Origin: Gallionella sp.
GTDB taxonomy: Bacteria; Pseudomonadota; Gammaproteobacteria; Burkholderiales; Gallionellaceae
NCBI GenBank assembly: GCA_024654105.1
Contig: JANLID010000230.1
Span: 1 to 15,455, forward strand
DNA length: 15,455 nucleotides
Direction: 5' to 3'
Each line of letters opens with the position of its first letter. Position 1 is the stretch's first letter. Positions 1-7,411 of this stretch are shown here, in pieces. The translations under genes were made by a program, and so were the position numbers. The notes below the pieces were generated by a model. It searched no databases, was not told the origin of the DNA, and worked only from the letters and a program-made list of their open reading frames with translations.

Positions 1-107
1 GCACCAGCAAATGTGTGGTGGCATGCAAGGTCTGGGAGAAGGTGAGTTGTGCTAGCATTGCGTCCTCTAAATTAAGTCATTCAGGCCGTGATTATACGGG
101 CTTCGCC

Positions 108-902
108 ATGCGCCAATATCTAGATTTAATGCAACATGTGCTGCGCCACGGCACAAAAAAATCTGACCGCACCGGCACCGGCACGGTCAGCGTGTTCGGC
201 CACCAGATACGCTTCAACCTGCAAGACGGTTTTCCGCTGGTCACCACCAAGAAGTGCCATTTGAAGTCCATCATCCACGAACTATTGTGGTTCTTGCAGG
301 GCGGCACCAACATCAAGTATCTCAAGGACAATGGCGTCAAAATATGGGACGAATGGGCGGACGGGAATGGCGACCTTGGCCCGGTGTACGGCAAGCAATG
401 GCGCTCATGGGCTGCGCCCGGCGGCCGTGTGATCGACCAGATTTCAGAGATCATCACGCAGATCAGGAAGAACCCCGATTCGCGCCGCCTGATTGTATCG
501 GCGTGGAACGTCGGCGACCTCGACCAGATGGCACTGGCACCCTGTCATGCGTTCTTCCAGTTCTACGTTGCGGATGGGAAACTTTCCTGCCAGCTATACC
601 AGCGCAGCGCGGACATTTTCCTCGGCGTGCCGTTTAACATCGCTTCCTATGCGCTGCTGACGCTGATGGTCGCGCAAGTATGTGATCTGCAACCGGGCGA
701 CTTTGTGCATACCTTCGGCGATGCGCATTTGTACCTCAACCATCTGGAGCAGACGCGATTGCAACTGTCACGCGAACCACGCCCGCTGCCGGTGATGAGA
801 GTCAACCCGGACGTGAAGGACATCTTCGGCTTCAAGTTCGAGGATTTCACGCTCGAAGGCTATGACCCTCATCCAGCGATCAGGGCGCCGGTGGCAATCT
901 AG
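108..902 (+). CDS. thyA: Thymidylate synthase
   Basis: This enzyme converts dUMP to dTMP using 5,10-methylenetetrahydrofolate, giving dihydrofolate, in the cytoplasm. The ATG at 108 gives 264 residues, the same length as E. coli ThyA. The catalytic cysteine falls at residue 146 in the context APCHAFFQF, and the folate/phosphate-binding RTGTGT stretch is at residues 21-26. The arginine pair in DSRRLIVSAWN (residues 126-127) matches the phosphate-binding arginines of the family. The frame is open back to position 15, but the extra 31 codons do not resemble the family, so the internal ATG is preferred even though no strong Shine-Dalgarno site precedes it. The dihydrofolate produced is the substrate of DHFR, encoded by folA just downstream. 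The TAG stop (900-902) overlaps the first bases of the repeat that bounds the inserted four-helix-bundle gene. Confidence 0.97.
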   Translation: MRQYLDLMQHVLRHGTKKSDRTGTGTVSVFGHQIRFNLQDGFPLVTTKKCHLKSIIHELLWFLQGGTNIKYLKDNGVKIWDEWADGNGDLGPVYGKQWRSWAAPGGRVIDQISEIITQIRKNPDSRRLIVSAWNVGDLDQMALAPCHAFFQFYVADGKLSCQLYQRSADIFLGVPFNIASYALLTLMVAQVCDLQPGDFVHTFGDAHLYLNHLEQTRLQLSREPRPLPVMRVNPDVKDIFGFKFEDFTLEGYDPHPAIRAPVAI

Positions 903-930
903 GATCGAGGAGCGGGGATTGAGGATTGAG
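901..930 (+). repeat. Left arm of inverted repeat flanking the four-helix-bundle gene
   Basis: The stretch holds AGGATCGAGG (901-910) and ATTGAGGATTGAG (918-930). Both are exact reverse complements of pieces of 1383-1405, but here they are separated by seven extra bases (911-917). The arm overlaps the last two bases of the thyA stop codon. It is built on the heptad GGATTGA. Confidence 0.8.
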
Positions 931-964
931 TTAAAAGCGGGGCACAGATTTTCCCTCAATCCTC
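921..964 (+). repeat. Stem-loop made from GGATTGA-type repeats
   Basis: GAGGATTGAG (921-930) pairs perfectly with CTCAATCCTC (955-964) around a 24-base loop. A further related copy, TTCAATCCT, follows at 969-977. It could slow or end transcription after thyA, but no T-run follows the stem, so a terminator role is not shown. Confidence 0.55.
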
Positions 965-994
965 GCCCTTCAATCCTAATCAAGGGGATAATTC

Positions 995-1354
995 GTGAAG
1001 CATAGCGACCTGCTGGTTTGGCAAAAAGCAATGAATCTCGTCACGGAGATTTACATAACAACTGCCACTTTCCCCAATGAAGAGCGGTTTGGACTTGTAT
1101 CACAAGCAAGAAGAGCCGCAGTTTCTATTCCATCCAATATCGCCGAGGGACATGGTCGGAAACTGACCGGAGCATATATCAATCACCTTTCCATTGCATA
1201 CGGCTCGTTGATGGAACTTGAAACCCAAACTCAAATTGCTGTCAGGTTGAGTTTTGTACCAGAAGACAAAGCTTCTGCACTGCTGAAACAAATGGATGAA
1301 ATCGGAAAAATGCTCACTGGGCTAAAAAATTCACTCTCCGGAAGAACCCGATAG
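995..1354 (+). CDS. Four-helix-bundle protein (23S rRNA intervening-sequence / bAvd-like family)
   Basis: This is a 119-residue all-helical protein starting at GTG (995), preceded by the Shine-Dalgarno site AAGGGG (982-987) at a spacing of seven bases. The N-terminal signature LLVWQKAMNLV (residues 6-16), then FPNEERFGL and SQARRAAVSIPSNIAEG (about residues 36-52), is typical of the S23/IVS four-helix-bundle family. Members occur in 23S rRNA intervening sequences, free in bacterial chromosomes, and as the accessory protein of diversity-generating retroelements. No rRNA, reverse transcriptase or variable repeat is visible here. Its molecular function is not known; nucleic-acid binding is inferred from relatives and its basic surface. 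The gene is clearly AT-richer than thyA and folA and is bracketed by inverted repeats, so it looks like an inserted cassette. Its stop lies five bases before the folA start used here. Confidence 0.9.
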   Translation: MKHSDLLVWQKAMNLVTEIYITTATFPNEERFGLVSQARRAAVSIPSNIAEGHGRKLTGAYINHLSIAYGSLMELETQTQIAVRLSFVPEDKASALLKQMDEIGKMLTGLKNSLSGRTR

Positions 1355-1359
1355 TCATC

Positions 1360-1893
1360 ATGCCCACCACACCCCCTCTAGCCTCAATCCTCAATCCTCG
1401 ATCCTGCCTTTCAATTATTGTAGCCATGGCGAGCAATCGCACCATCGGCATCAACAACACCCTGCCGTGGCGCATCCCTGCCGACTTGCAGCATTTCAAG
1501 AAACTCACCATGGGGCATCACCTGATCATGGGGCGCAAGACGTTCGAGTCCATCGGCAGACCGCTGCCGGGGCGCACCACGGTGGTGGTGTCGCGCGACC
1601 ACAGCCTGAAAATTGACGGATGTATTGTTGCGCATTCATTGCCGGAAGCGATTGCGAACTGCGCACCCGACCCGCAGGTATTCGTGATCGGTGGCGCGGA
1701 TGTTTACGCGCAGGCGCTGGGTTTGGCGGATACGCTCTACATCACCGAGATTCGGCAGGATATGATCGGGGATGCATGGTTCCCGGAATTTGACCGGTCG
1801 GAATGGCGTGAAGTGTCACGCGAAATACGCCACCAGGAAACGCCTCAGCCACTGGAATATCACTTCGTAACCTATCATCGCAATGGCCGCTAA
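1360..1893 (+). CDS. folA: Dihydrofolate reductase with repeat-derived N-terminal extension
   Basis: This enzyme reduces dihydrofolate to tetrahydrofolate with NADPH, recycling the product of ThyA. The core aligns with E. coli DHFR at a constant offset of 15 residues: LSIIVAMASNRTIG (17-30), LPWRIPADL (35-43, with D42 equivalent to catalytic D27), MGRKTFESIGRPLPGR (57-72, NADPH site) and VIGGADVYAQ (109-118). Residue 16, where the normal initiator Met should lie, is Cys (TGC), and there is no in-frame GTG or TTG between 1360 and 1426. The only starts are ATG 1360, which adds 15 residues translated from the inserted repeat, or ATG 1426, which would remove the first beta strand. ATG 1360 is therefore chosen. 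It lies five bases after the upstream stop, so translational coupling is likely; GGAAGA (1340-1345) is a weak, distant Shine-Dalgarno match. Confidence 0.93.
   Translation: MPTTPPLASILNPRSCLSIIVAMASNRTIGINNTLPWRIPADLQHFKKLTMGHHLIMGRKTFESIGRPLPGRTTVVVSRDHSLKIDGCIVAHSLPEAIANCAPDPQVFVIGGADVYAQALGLADTLYITEIRQDMIGDAWFPEFDRSEWREVSREIRHQETPQPLEYHFVTYHRNGR
1383..1405 (+). repeat. Right arm of inverted repeat flanking the four-helix-bundle gene
   Basis: These 23 bases are the reverse complement of the two blocks at 901-910 and 918-930, here without the seven-base interruption. The arm lies inside the folA reading frame, where it encodes roughly residues 9-15 of the N-terminal extension. Confidence 0.8.
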
Positions 1894-2045
1894 GTGCCCA
1901 AAGCGGCTATACCTGTAGCACTTGTATTTTCCATATAGCAAAAACAATTTGACTCCGGTACATTGCACCCCAAGCAACAGCTTCAAGGCTTGACCAGAGC
2001 GCTAGCGCATCCGTCAAGGGAAGTGTCCGTCGCTGGGTGACGGCT

Positions 2046-2074
2046 TTGTGCCAGAATCGGGCATTAATTAAAAA
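2046..2074 (+). promoter_or_regulatory. Possible sigma-70 promoter for the cation exporter gene
   Basis: TTGTGC (2046-2051) and TAAAAA (2069-2074) are separated by 17 bases and lie just upstream of the exporter start at 2093. The matches are modest. The rest of the 199-base gap (1894-2092) shows only a short palindrome GCGCTAGCGC (1999-2008) and a weak hairpin with CCGTC/GACGG arms (2027-2043). No clear terminator for folA is seen. Confidence 0.3.
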
Positions 2075-2092
2075 CAGACTTAGAATTAGCCA

Positions 2093-3043
2093 ATGCGCAT
2101 ACATGACCTGTCACGCTGGCAGCACCAGCACATCTTCAATGAAGGCAACGCTGCGGCAGAAAAAGGAACTCGTGCCGTGATGTGGATCACCGCTGCCATG
2201 ATGGTGGTGGAGATATTCGCCGGATGGTGGTTCAACTCGATGGCACTGCTGGCGGATGGCTGGCACATGAGTTCCCATGCCTTCGCTATCGGATTGAGTG
2301 CATTTGCCTATGCGGCAGCACGGCGATATTCCAAAGACCCAAGGTTCACCTTCGGCACTTGGAAGATTGAAATCCTCGGTGGTTTTGCCAGCGCCATCTT
2401 CCTGCTCGGCGTGGCGGCAATGATGGTGCTCGGATCGGTAGAGCGGATATTTTCTCCGCAACCGATCCATTACCAAGAAGCCATTGTTGTAGCGATTGTT
2501 GGCCTGCTGGTTAACATCGTATGCGCAATGATTCTTGGCAATGCCCATCATGGCCACGGTCATAATCACCATCATGGGCATGAGCATGATGCGCACGATC
2601 ACCACCACCATCATGATTTGAACCTGAAATCAGCCTACCTACATGTCATTGCTGATGCCGCCACCTCAGTTCTGGCCATCCTTGCGCTGGTGGGTGGGTG
2701 GTTCTATGGCTGGTCGTGGCTTGATCCTGTAATGGGTATTGTTGGCGCCATTCTAGTGGCGGTGTGGGCAAAGAACTTACTCATCGAAACCGGGAAAGTG
2801 CTGCTGGACAGAGAAATGGATCATCCCATTGTTGATGAGATTCGTGAGGTCATCGAGACGAAGGGCGATCCTGATGAAACCAGAATCGCTGATTTACACG
2901 TTTGGCGCGTGGGGAAAGAGGCTTATTCTTGCGCGGTCAGCATTGTGACTTACAGCGAAACGCTAACGCCAGAGCAGGTGAGGCAGCGCCTATCCATCCA
3001 TGAGGAAATCGTTCACGCAACGATTGAAATTCATCGATGCTGA
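2093..3043 (+). CDS. dmeF: Cation diffusion facilitator, DmeF-type Co(II)/Ni(II) exporter
   Basis: This is an inner-membrane metal/proton antiporter of the CDF family, 316 residues, exporting divalent metals from the cytoplasm. The DmeF subgroup is known for cobalt and nickel tolerance. The N-terminal HDLSRWQHQHIF and the segment with MALLADGWHMSSHA (residues 50-63) are characteristic of that subgroup. In transmembrane helix 2 the usual HxxxD site reads H58-x3-H62. In helix 5 the site is the standard H184-x3-D188 (HVIAD). A loop with many histidines (about residues 152-174) lies between helices 4 and 5 and probably binds metal before transport. A cytoplasmic C-terminal domain runs from about residue 240 and ends in HRC. 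Length and layout are complete. No dmeR-like regulator is adjacent. The subgroup assignment is from recalled sequence features. Confidence 0.9.
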   Translation: MRIHDLSRWQHQHIFNEGNAAAEKGTRAVMWITAAMMVVEIFAGWWFNSMALLADGWHMSSHAFAIGLSAFAYAAARRYSKDPRFTFGTWKIEILGGFASAIFLLGVAAMMVLGSVERIFSPQPIHYQEAIVVAIVGLLVNIVCAMILGNAHHGHGHNHHHGHEHDAHDHHHHHDLNLKSAYLHVIADAATSVLAILALVGGWFYGWSWLDPVMGIVGAILVAVWAKNLLIETGKVLLDREMDHPIVDEIREVIETKGDPDETRIADLHVWRVGKEAYSCAVSIVTYSETLTPEQVRQRLSIHEEIVHATIEIHRC

Positions 3044-3127
3044 TCAATGGTGAATGACCGCAACGGGTCGATAGCAGATGCTGAGACCACCGGAAAACAG
3101 TTTCATCCATGCCTTTGTCAGCCCACA

Positions 3128-3155
3128 AAAAGGCAGTACGTATACGCTGCCTTTT
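3128..3155. terminator. Bidirectional rho-independent terminator
   Basis: AAAAGGCAG (3128-3136) pairs with CTGCCTTTT (3147-3155) around a ten-base loop, giving A-rich and T-rich flanks on both strands. It lies between the convergent exporter gene and decarboxylase gene, so it can serve both. Confidence 0.85.
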
Positions 3156-3177
3156 CATTACTACGCCCCGACAATTC

Positions 3178-5424
3178 CTAGCGCACACAGTCCACAAAAT
3201 AGCGTTCCTCGCCATCCACCACTTCTGCCACCAGGCCGTGAATGTCGGTCTCGAAGCCTGGTAGGTTCTGGTTGAAATCGCGCGCAAATTTGAGGTAGTC
3301 GACGATGGTCTGGTTGAATATCTCGCCCGGAATCAGCAGCGGGATGCCGGGCGGGTAGGGGGTCAGCAGCACGGCAGTGATGCGCCCTTTGAGCTGGTCA
3401 ATCTCGACGCGATCAATTTCGTCGTGCGCCATTTTTGCGAACGCATCGGAGGGTTTCATCGCCGGTTGCATGTCGGATAAATACATTTCAGTGGTCATGC
3501 GCGCGACGTTGTGCATCTTGTAGGTGTCGTGAATCTGCTGGCACAGGTCACGCAGGCCGACGCGATCGTAACGTGGGTATTTTGCGGCGAATTCCGGCAG
3601 GATGCGCCAGATTGGCGCGTTCTTGTCATAGTCGTCCTTGAACTGCTGCAACGCGGTGAGCAGCGTGTTCCAGCGCCCCTTGGTGATGCCGATGGTGAAC
3701 ATGATGAAAAAGGAATACAGGCCGCATTTCTCGACGATTACGCCGTGCTCGGACAAGTATCTGGTCACCATCGAGGCGGGAATGCCGCTGTCGGCAAAGT
3801 CGCCGTCCACATTCAGGCCCGGCGTGATGATGGTGGCCTTGATCGGATCGAGCATGTTGAAGCCTTCGGCAAGCTCGCCGAAGCCATGCCATTTGTCTGA
3901 CGCGCGCAACACCCAGTCCTCGCGCGAGCCCACGCCCTCTTCGGCGAGGATGTCCGGTCCCCACACCTTGAACCACCAGTCCTGGCCGAACTCCTCATCC
4001 ACCTTGCGCATCGCGCGGCGGAAATCCATCGCCTCGGCGATGCTCTCTTCCACCAGCGCAGTGCCGCCCGGTGGCTCCATCATTGCCGCCGCCACGTCGC
4101 ACGAAGCGATGATGGCGTACTGCGGGCTGGTGGAGGTGTGCATCAGATAGGCTTCGTTGAACACGTGTTTGTTGAGCTTGCGGGTCTCTGATTCGCGCAC
4201 CAGGATCTGCGAGGCCTGTGACAAGCCGGCCAGCAGCTTATGGGTGGATTGCGTGGCGAAAATCATCGACTCTTTCGCGGGCGGCCGGTCCTTGCCGATG
4301 GCGTGCATATCCTTGTAAAAGTCGTGGAACGCCGCATGCGGCAGCCACGCCTCGTCGAAGTGCAGCGTGTCGATATGCCCGTCCAGCATTTCCTTCAGCA
4401 TTTCGACGTTGTATGCCACACCGTCGTAGGTGCTCTGCGTGATGGTCAGGATGCGCGGCTTCTTGCTCTTGTCCTTGATGAACGGATTGGCGTCGATCTT
4501 CTTCTGGATATTGGCCATCTCAAACTCGGATTTCGGGATTGGCCCAATGATGCCGTAGTGATTGCGCGTCGGCGTGAGAAAAACCGGCATCGATCCGGTC
4601 ATCATGATCGAATGCAGGACAGACTTGTGGCAATTGCGATCCACCACCACGATGTCGTCTGGCGCGACGGTCGAATGCCAGACGATCTTGTTTGAAGTGG
4701 AGGTGCCGTTGGTGACAAAAAACAAATGATCGGCATTAAAAATGCGCGCGGCATTGCGCTCCGATGCCGCCACCGGCCCGGTGTGATCGAGCAATTGCCC
4801 CAGCTCATCCACCGCGTTGCACACGTCGGCGCGCAGCATGTTCTCGCCAAAGAACTGGTGGAACATCTGCCCGACCGGCGATTTCAGGAACGCCACGCCG
4901 CCCGAGTGCCCGGGGCAGTGCCACGAATAGGAGCCGTCTTGCGCATAGTGCAGCAGTGCGCGGAAGAAGGGCGGGGCCAGCGAATCGAGATAGGATTTCG
5001 CCTCGCGGATGATGTGGCGCGCCACGAATTCCGGCGTGTCCTCGTGCATGTGGATGAAGCCGTGCAGCTCGCGGAGGATATCGTTCGGGATATGGCGTGA
5101 GGTGCGCGTTTCTCCGTACAAATAGATCGGAATATCGGCGTTTTTGAAGCGGATTTCTTCGACGAAGGCGCGCAGCGATTTCAATGCGACCTCGGTTTCC
5201 TCCGCGCTGCCAGCGCCGAACTCCTCGTCGTCGATGGACAGCAGGAACGCCGAGGCGCGGCTCTGCTGCTGCGCGAATGAAGTCAGGTCGCCGTAGCTGG
5301 TGACACCCAGTATCTCCATGCCCTCTTTCTCAATCGCGGCCGCCAGTGCGCGGATACCCAGGCCGCTGGCATTTTCCGAGCGGAAGTCTTCGTCGATGAT
5401 GACGATGGGAAAGCGGAATTTCAT
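3178..5424 (-). CDS. PLP-dependent Arg/Lys/Orn decarboxylase (AdiA/CadA-type, fold type I)
   Basis: The protein has 748 residues, the usual size of the bacterial acid-stress and biosynthetic basic-amino-acid decarboxylases. An N-terminal response-regulator-like wing domain (about 1-145) is followed by the PLP core. The PLP lysine is K396 in STHKLL, the pyridine-binding aspartate is D357 in HFDEAW, and the ring-stacking histidine is H266 in RNCHKS. Near the C terminus are PYPPGIPLLIPGE and the PGFETDIHG motif. The enzyme removes CO2 from arginine, lysine or ornithine, giving agmatine, cadaverine or putrescine; the exact substrate cannot be fixed from sequence alone. No antiporter gene is adjacent, which argues against a classic adiAC or cadBA acid-resistance unit and favours polyamine synthesis, as an inference. 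AGGGAG lies six bases before the ATG. It is the last gene of the minus-strand cluster, 67 bases after the methyltransferase. Confidence 0.93.
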   Translation of the reverse strand: MKFRFPIVIIDEDFRSENASGLGIRALAAAIEKEGMEILGVTSYGDLTSFAQQQSRASAFLLSIDDEEFGAGSAEETEVALKSLRAFVEEIRFKNADIPIYLYGETRTSRHIPNDILRELHGFIHMHEDTPEFVARHIIREAKSYLDSLAPPFFRALLHYAQDGSYSWHCPGHSGGVAFLKSPVGQMFHQFFGENMLRADVCNAVDELGQLLDHTGPVAASERNAARIFNADHLFFVTNGTSTSNKIVWHSTVAPDDIVVVDRNCHKSVLHSIMMTGSMPVFLTPTRNHYGIIGPIPKSEFEMANIQKKIDANPFIKDKSKKPRILTITQSTYDGVAYNVEMLKEMLDGHIDTLHFDEAWLPHAAFHDFYKDMHAIGKDRPPAKESMIFATQSTHKLLAGLSQASQILVRESETRKLNKHVFNEAYLMHTSTSPQYAIIASCDVAAAMMEPPGGTALVEESIAEAMDFRRAMRKVDEEFGQDWWFKVWGPDILAEEGVGSREDWVLRASDKWHGFGELAEGFNMLDPIKATIITPGLNVDGDFADSGIPASMVTRYLSEHGVIVEKCGLYSFFIMFTIGITKGRWNTLLTALQQFKDDYDKNAPIWRILPEFAAKYPRYDRVGLRDLCQQIHDTYKMHNVARMTTEMYLSDMQPAMKPSDAFAKMAHDEIDRVEIDQLKGRITAVLLTPYPPGIPLLIPGEIFNQTIVDYLKFARDFNQNLPGFETDIHGLVAEVVDGEERYFVDCVR

Positions 5425-5491
5425 ATTTCACTCCCTGTGGAGATAACGAATTGGCGCGGATTGTCGCAGATTTCAATAAAGACGTAAGAGA

Positions 5492-6781
5492 TTATGCCAA
5501 CTCAACAATACGCTGTTCAGTCAAAGCCTTCCCTGCTGTTCTAAACAAATCCAGGATAACTGCTTTAACGACGGGAACAGAAACGGAATTGCCAAATTGG
5601 CGATACGCATGAACATCATCGGGATGGCAACGGAAGGTATCAGGAAACCCCTGCAATCTGGCGCATTCACGTGGAGTAATATGCCGTACCCGCCCGTTAT
5701 GCGCTACGCCAAGCTTGTGTGCATCGCTGGTTACCAGCGTAATCGAGATACTTTGTGGATCGAGAAACTTGAATACCTCAAACGACATATTGCCAGAGAC
5801 AGGGTTGTATTTACCTTCAACTTCTTTCAGGTAACCGTTTTTTATAAGGTTGCCGATGATCTGCGGCAAGTTTGGGTGATCAAAAAAAGTCTTGATCTGT
5901 TCCAACGTAAGCTTCTTGCCATCCTGGAAAGCGCCAAAATGTTTCTTGCGGCGATTAGCCACCAGCGCATTCATAAAATCCATCTCTTCCTGAGAACACT
6001 TGCCTTTGATACCCAACTCCCAAGAATGAAGTGATTTTCCATTGCGATGGTCGATCATGCGATAGCCCGCCAACTCCTCCGCCCCACCTTTAATCTCTCG
6101 CAAGAGGCTTTGCACAAACCCTGCTGAGCAATCATATTTTTCAGGGGGTGAATCCTCCAGAATATCCGCGACCACTTTGTGAGCTGTACTCTCAAAAATA
6201 GAACGCTGCGCGAGATGCTGCTTAAATTTATGTGAATCAGCTGCACCAAGATCGGAGCTTAGCGTTAACTTTGGTTGCCCGTTTTTGATGCCTGCGATAT
6301 AGACTCTTACCCGATTCTGCGGAACGCCAAAGTTTGAGCTGTTGAGAACAACGTAAGAAACTCCATAGTCCAGTTTCTTCAAGTGTTCAAGTATGGTGCT
6401 AAAAGTTCTTCCCTGATCGTGCGTTGTTAGTCCACGCACGTTCTCCAGCAAAAAACCCTGCGGTTGATGCTCCAGCAAAAACCGCTCTATTTCAAAAAAC
6501 AATGTGCCGCGTGTATCAACAAAACCTTTTTGCTTCCCCGCATACGAAAAAGGCTGGCACGGGAAGCCAGCCAGCAAAAAATCAAACTCGGGAACATCTT
6601 TAACTTGATAAATATCGCCCTGTGGCTTTTCGCCAAAGTTCAAAGCGTATGTTTCTTGGGCACATTTATCTATTTCGGAAGAAAGAACGCACTGAGCCTG
6701 CATACCCAGTTCTCGCATCGCCTGTTCGAAACCAAGGCGAATCCCTCCCACCCCGGCGAACAAGTCCACAAATCGAATCAT
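5492..6781 (-). CDS. DNA (cytosine-5-)-methyltransferase of a type II R-M system
   Basis: This 429-residue enzyme transfers a methyl group from S-adenosylmethionine to C5 of cytosine in the site it shares with the neighbouring nuclease. The ordered motifs are all present: I FVDLFAGVGG (4-13), IV GFPCQPFS with catalytic C75, VI ENVRGL (113-118), VIII QNRVRV (155-160), IX RHITPRECARLQGFP (366-380) and X RQFGNSVSVPVV (394-405). The target-recognition region lies between motifs VIII and IX (about 180-360) and is unusually long, so the recognised site cannot be read off. All key residues are intact, so it should be active. Its ATG overlaps the TGA of the upstream nuclease fragment in an ATGA junction, implying coupled translation. 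The gene is AT-richer than the housekeeping genes around it, a sign of transfer. Confidence 0.95.
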   Translation of the reverse strand: MIRFVDLFAGVGGIRLGFEQAMRELGMQAQCVLSSEIDKCAQETYALNFGEKPQGDIYQVKDVPEFDFLLAGFPCQPFSYAGKQKGFVDTRGTLFFEIERFLLEHQPQGFLLENVRGLTTHDQGRTFSTILEHLKKLDYGVSYVVLNSSNFGVPQNRVRVYIAGIKNGQPKLTLSSDLGAADSHKFKQHLAQRSIFESTAHKVVADILEDSPPEKYDCSAGFVQSLLREIKGGAEELAGYRMIDHRNGKSLHSWELGIKGKCSQEEMDFMNALVANRRKKHFGAFQDGKKLTLEQIKTFFDHPNLPQIIGNLIKNGYLKEVEGKYNPVSGNMSFEVFKFLDPQSISITLVTSDAHKLGVAHNGRVRHITPRECARLQGFPDTFRCHPDDVHAYRQFGNSVSVPVVKAVILDLFRTAGKALTEQRIVELA

Positions 6782-7371
6782 TTAAGCTTCTCTTTAATGA
6801 ATGCAGCTAACACCGCGATTTCATCCGCCGAATACGCCACGGTGCAATCACTGTGGCGGCAAATCGTACTAACCGCCGAAGATCGCTGAAAGTTTCCTGC
6901 TCCATCGATGACATACGCAATCCAACAACTGCCCTGGTGCATAGCTGCTTGCCTGCTCTCTGCCTGCCCTGCTTTGCGTTCGATCACGCTATTGGTCGTC
7001 ACCTGAAAAGTAACTTCAACCCCTACCTTCTTCTTCCCTTTGGCCACCACCACATCGAAAGGCATGCCACCACCTTTGTCGTAGTTGGATAGCACAATCT
7101 TTCCGTTGCGCGTAATTAAAAAGTCCTTCGGTAAATGCTGTGACAAAATTTCTACCACATAATCCCGCGCAATCTGACCTAAGCTGTTTGCGCTTGCGCC
7201 TGTCGTGATTCGACTTACGTTGATGTAGCGCTCGCGCACATATTTTGTGATCGCAACTTCATCCCCCAGCAACGCTCCAACCTCGCATTTCTCCAATCCC
7301 GCCAAATGAGCAACATCTGAAGTTGACCCACACATCATGATCATCGCCATATCTTGGTATAAACCATCCAT
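6778..7371 (-). CDS. C-terminal part of a frameshifted type II restriction endonuclease
   Basis: This 197-residue frame starts at ATG 7371 with AGGAAA eight bases upstream. It holds a PD-(D/E)xK-like nuclease core: SANSLGQIARDYV (60-72), FLITRNGKI (84-92), PFDVVV with D106, then GVEVTFQVTTNSVIERKAG with E119. The lysine expected two residues after the glutamate is T121 here, and Q123 or a nearby lysine may substitute. The frame is open upstream of the ATG to about 7428 with no good start, and it continues smoothly from the preceding frame if one base is removed at the C-run 7420-7423. It overlaps the methyltransferase start by four bases. As a separate polypeptide it lacks the N-terminal domain. 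The restriction role is inferred from the methyltransferase partner plus the D/E motif. The exact family is not certain, though overall size and layout recall the BanI/HgiCI (GGYRCC) nucleases. Confidence 0.75.
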   Translation of the reverse strand: MDGLYQDMAMIMMCGSTSDVAHLAGLEKCEVGALLGDEVAITKYVRERYINVSRITTGASANSLGQIARDYVVEILSQHLPKDFLITRNGKIVLSNYDKGGGMPFDVVVAKGKKKVGVEVTFQVTTNSVIERKAGQAESRQAAMHQGSCWIAYVIDGAGNFQRSSAVSTICRHSDCTVAYSADEIAVLAAFIKEKLK

Positions 7372-7411
7372 CTCAATTTCCTGAACTATCGCAGCCCCAT
7401 CTATCTTGAGT

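Noticed and set aside
15..107. Longer thyA start at 15
   Set aside because: The 31 extra residues do not fit the family, and the internal ATG gives exactly the E. coli length with Cys at 146.
995..1354. 23S rRNA intervening sequence
   Set aside because: The protein family fits, but no rRNA sequence flanks it; the neighbours are thyA and folA.
995..1354. Diversity-generating retroelement
   Set aside because: The encoded protein is Avd-like, but no reverse transcriptase or template/variable repeat pair is present.
3511..4150. Plus-strand frames of 129-170 codons inside the decarboxylase gene
   Set aside because: They are shadows of a conserved minus-strand gene.
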